Below are positions 62,000 to 64,000 of a stretch of DNA of 64,000 bases, one piece after another; the first letter of the stretch is position 1, and the number at the start of each line of letters is the position of its first letter. This DNA is from Ceratotherium simum simum (taxonomy: Eukaryota > Chordata > Mammalia > Perissodactyla > Rhinocerotidae). The position numbers and the translations under genes were made by a program. Location: positions 949,229 to 1,013,228 of the forward strand of contig NW_004454262.1 of assembly GCF_000283155.1 (NCBI RefSeq). Reading direction: 5' to 3'. The notes beneath the pieces are model-generated. The model did no database searches. It worked only from the letters and a program-made list of their open reading frames with translations, and had not been told where the DNA came from.

Positions 62000-64000
62000 C
62001 TATGCCTGACTTCTCACAAGCAGCTCACTATTGACCAGCACCAGCCCTTGTGGTGAATCCCAGAGGCTCAGAATAGCTCGTGAAGCTCTGATGGATGTGC
62101 CTGGTCAGGCATACATTTTCCTAGTCCCTCCAGCCTTCAGCACATGTTTATCCATGGCTGGATGGGGACAGGGGATGATCCATGACCTTAACAGCGTTCT
62201 CCAACGTTTAGGGACCTGGAAAAGGACTGTTCTCATGGCTGAAGGTGTGTGGTGAGGGAGATTTGTGGGACGGAGGGGCTGGGAGGCAGGCTGAATTTGC
62301 CAAGTATTTCTGATTTGATTCATGGCTGTGCAGACACTCAAAAGCCACGGTGTTCACTGAAGGGTGGCGTTGCCCGCCGGAGCCCAGCACCACAGGTTCT
62401 CCAGAACTGCTCTTGGGGTCAGTGGTAAACAAGGTGTGTGCTCTTTTGCTTCTTTGGACTCTCTGACCTCTCTGACTCCCCAGGACCCTGGGTTCATCAG
62501 CCTCACTTTGAGTCCCACTGGGGCTCCTCTCTTTCTCTGCCCTGCTGCAATTCTTCCTATAGTTTGGACTCTTCTGGGAAAACATTCTCAGTTGTTATCA
62601 AAGTGGAAAGGATCTGCTAAAGTAATTTACATTAGATAAAGGAATTTGGCTCCTGTTACTTATTCAGACCATTAGTATTAAAATGCTGTTAATGCCAAGG
62701 CATCAGTCTCTCATAGCAGGGTGGTGGGCATCAGCGGTGGGCTGGTGGTACTGGCCGTGGGGTGGGAGGAGGTATCATAAGTCAGGGGCTTTGCACAGCA
62801 GCCTCCCTGGTGCCCCACATCCTGTTATCTTCTTCCTCTGCATATTCCATCCCTGGGTAAGTGGGAGGAAGATGGTTACCATTCCAGTGATTTTTCCAAT
62901 CTAGTTTTTAATCTGTTGAGTGTTTCAATTATGTAAACTTTATTTCAGCATCTAAAAGCTGTTAATAAATCTGCCAGACACAGTGATAACACTAATAGCC
63001 AAAAAAATACATATCGTAATACAAAAATGCTGGTGGGCCCAGCTTTGGGTCTGAAAGCCCTGCAAAACTAATACTGGGACTGAAGGGGCTGAGGCATCAG
63101 GACGTGGGCATAGATGCCCTGGACAGATGTCTTTTGGAGATAGAAGACGTGGAAGAAAATATATATATATATATTTCATATATGGGCTGATATGGAAATA
63201 TTGAGAAAAAGGAAAATACCTCTCATATGACCAGACTGGGAAAGTGAGGAAGATGCTTCCTAAGCAGAGGTGGGACAATCTAGAGTGGCGAAAAGGTTGA
63301 GGGAGAAGGAAGTTTCGATGGCAAATGTAGGTAGACAGAAAAGTGCGGACTCTCCGTAAAGCTTAGTTCCTGGTTTGAACAGCAGACCTAGCTAAATATA
63401 CCATGAGCTATAAGTCAGAGGAAACATGATACTATATGTATCATGGGGCTTCCATTTCTTCTTCAGTACATTTACTTCAAAGAAGTGTTACCCTGAAATT
63501 TGATGTTTAATTGAAATGTACTTTAATTTGCCTTCCATGGATTATATTTTACTTAGAAATCGAGGCTTGCAAATGTCTGGTTGTAATCCTCATGTGTATC
63601 AGAGAGCTGTAAGTCGTATCTCTGGAATGGTCCATTCCTTGGATGATATATAAAGTGAGAGGTGTGAGCTAGCTGCACACCTGAACTTCAGGGATAGTAA
63701 ATGATGACACCCTTCTCAAAAATGGGCCACAAACTGATGAGCAAACAACCCTTTGACTGCCAAATAATTTTGCTTTAATAGTGTAAATTTGGCATCTTAT
63801 GATTTTGCATATCGGAAGGAAGGGGGATGGTGACTTTTCACAGTGGGAGCAGGCTGTCATTGTCAGGATGAGGAGGGTTGACATGCCAGGTGGTGCTGAC
63901 CCAGGTTTTACTTTCTTGAGGCCTGGTGGACTTGTGACTCTGGGATGGACTGCGAGAAGGATGGTGTAAGTGATAAGTGGAGTGGCCAAGACATGCAGGG
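62000..64000. other. Non-coding flank to the window edge
   Basis: Contains a short (AT)n tract at about 63157-63176. Nothing else is recognised, and ORFs up to 125 codons overlap on both strands. Confidence 0.45.

Noticed and set aside
37620..64000. A second protein-coding gene (for example INHBA) in the 3' flank
   Set aside because: No spliced or intact coding sequence is recognisable. In human the next gene on this side lies about 0.26 Mb away.

Overview
This window is a piece of a mammalian chromosome. It carries the 3' third of GLI3, the zinc-finger transcription factor of Hedgehog signalling, on the + strand, followed by about 26 kb of non-coding DNA. Two SINEs have the equine repetitive element (ERE) layout: a tRNA-like head opening GGGGCTGGCC and a tail with GAGGAAGATTGGC. 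A third joins an ERE-type tRNA head to an RTE-like tail. EREs are a perissodactyl repeat, so the source is most likely a horse or close relative. The gene content alone would fit any placental mammal.

Layout: 1-19576 is the 3' part of a very long intron (intron 10 in human numbering). Five coding exons follow at 19577-19726, 20870-21034, 26082-26372, 30738-31065 and 31993-34325. Their lengths (150, 165, 291, 328 and 2333 nt) and phases match human exons 11-15, except that the last is 21 nt longer. They encode residues 500 to 1587: the end of zinc finger 1, zinc fingers 2-5, the processing determinant, six PKA sites in exact human register (S849, S865, S877, S907, S980, S1006) and the activation domain, ending ...KFLAVMQ. 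The 3' UTR runs 34326 to about 37608, with a poly(A) signal at 37583. No other protein-coding gene is visible. From human synteny, the flank 37.6-64 kb is the GLI3-INHBA intergenic interval.

The introns and flank hold old LINE-2, MIR, L1 and hAT-Charlie copies, several microsatellites, three ERE-type SINEs, a run of three antisense LTRs at 42.2-46.4 kb, and a decayed ERVL pol relic with a likely 3' LTR at 55.8-58.7 kb. Repeat-poor AT-rich islands with dense homeodomain-type motifs in introns 10 and 13 are enhancer candidates.

The points most worth checking are: a small CpG island at 47.64-48.0 kb with no gene attached; in-frame stops just inside introns 13 and 14, next to AATAAA signals, which could give repressor-like truncated GLI3 without proteolysis; and a strong CTCF-like site at 53.28 kb. 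I see no operon, CRISPR array, phage or other novel multi-gene system.
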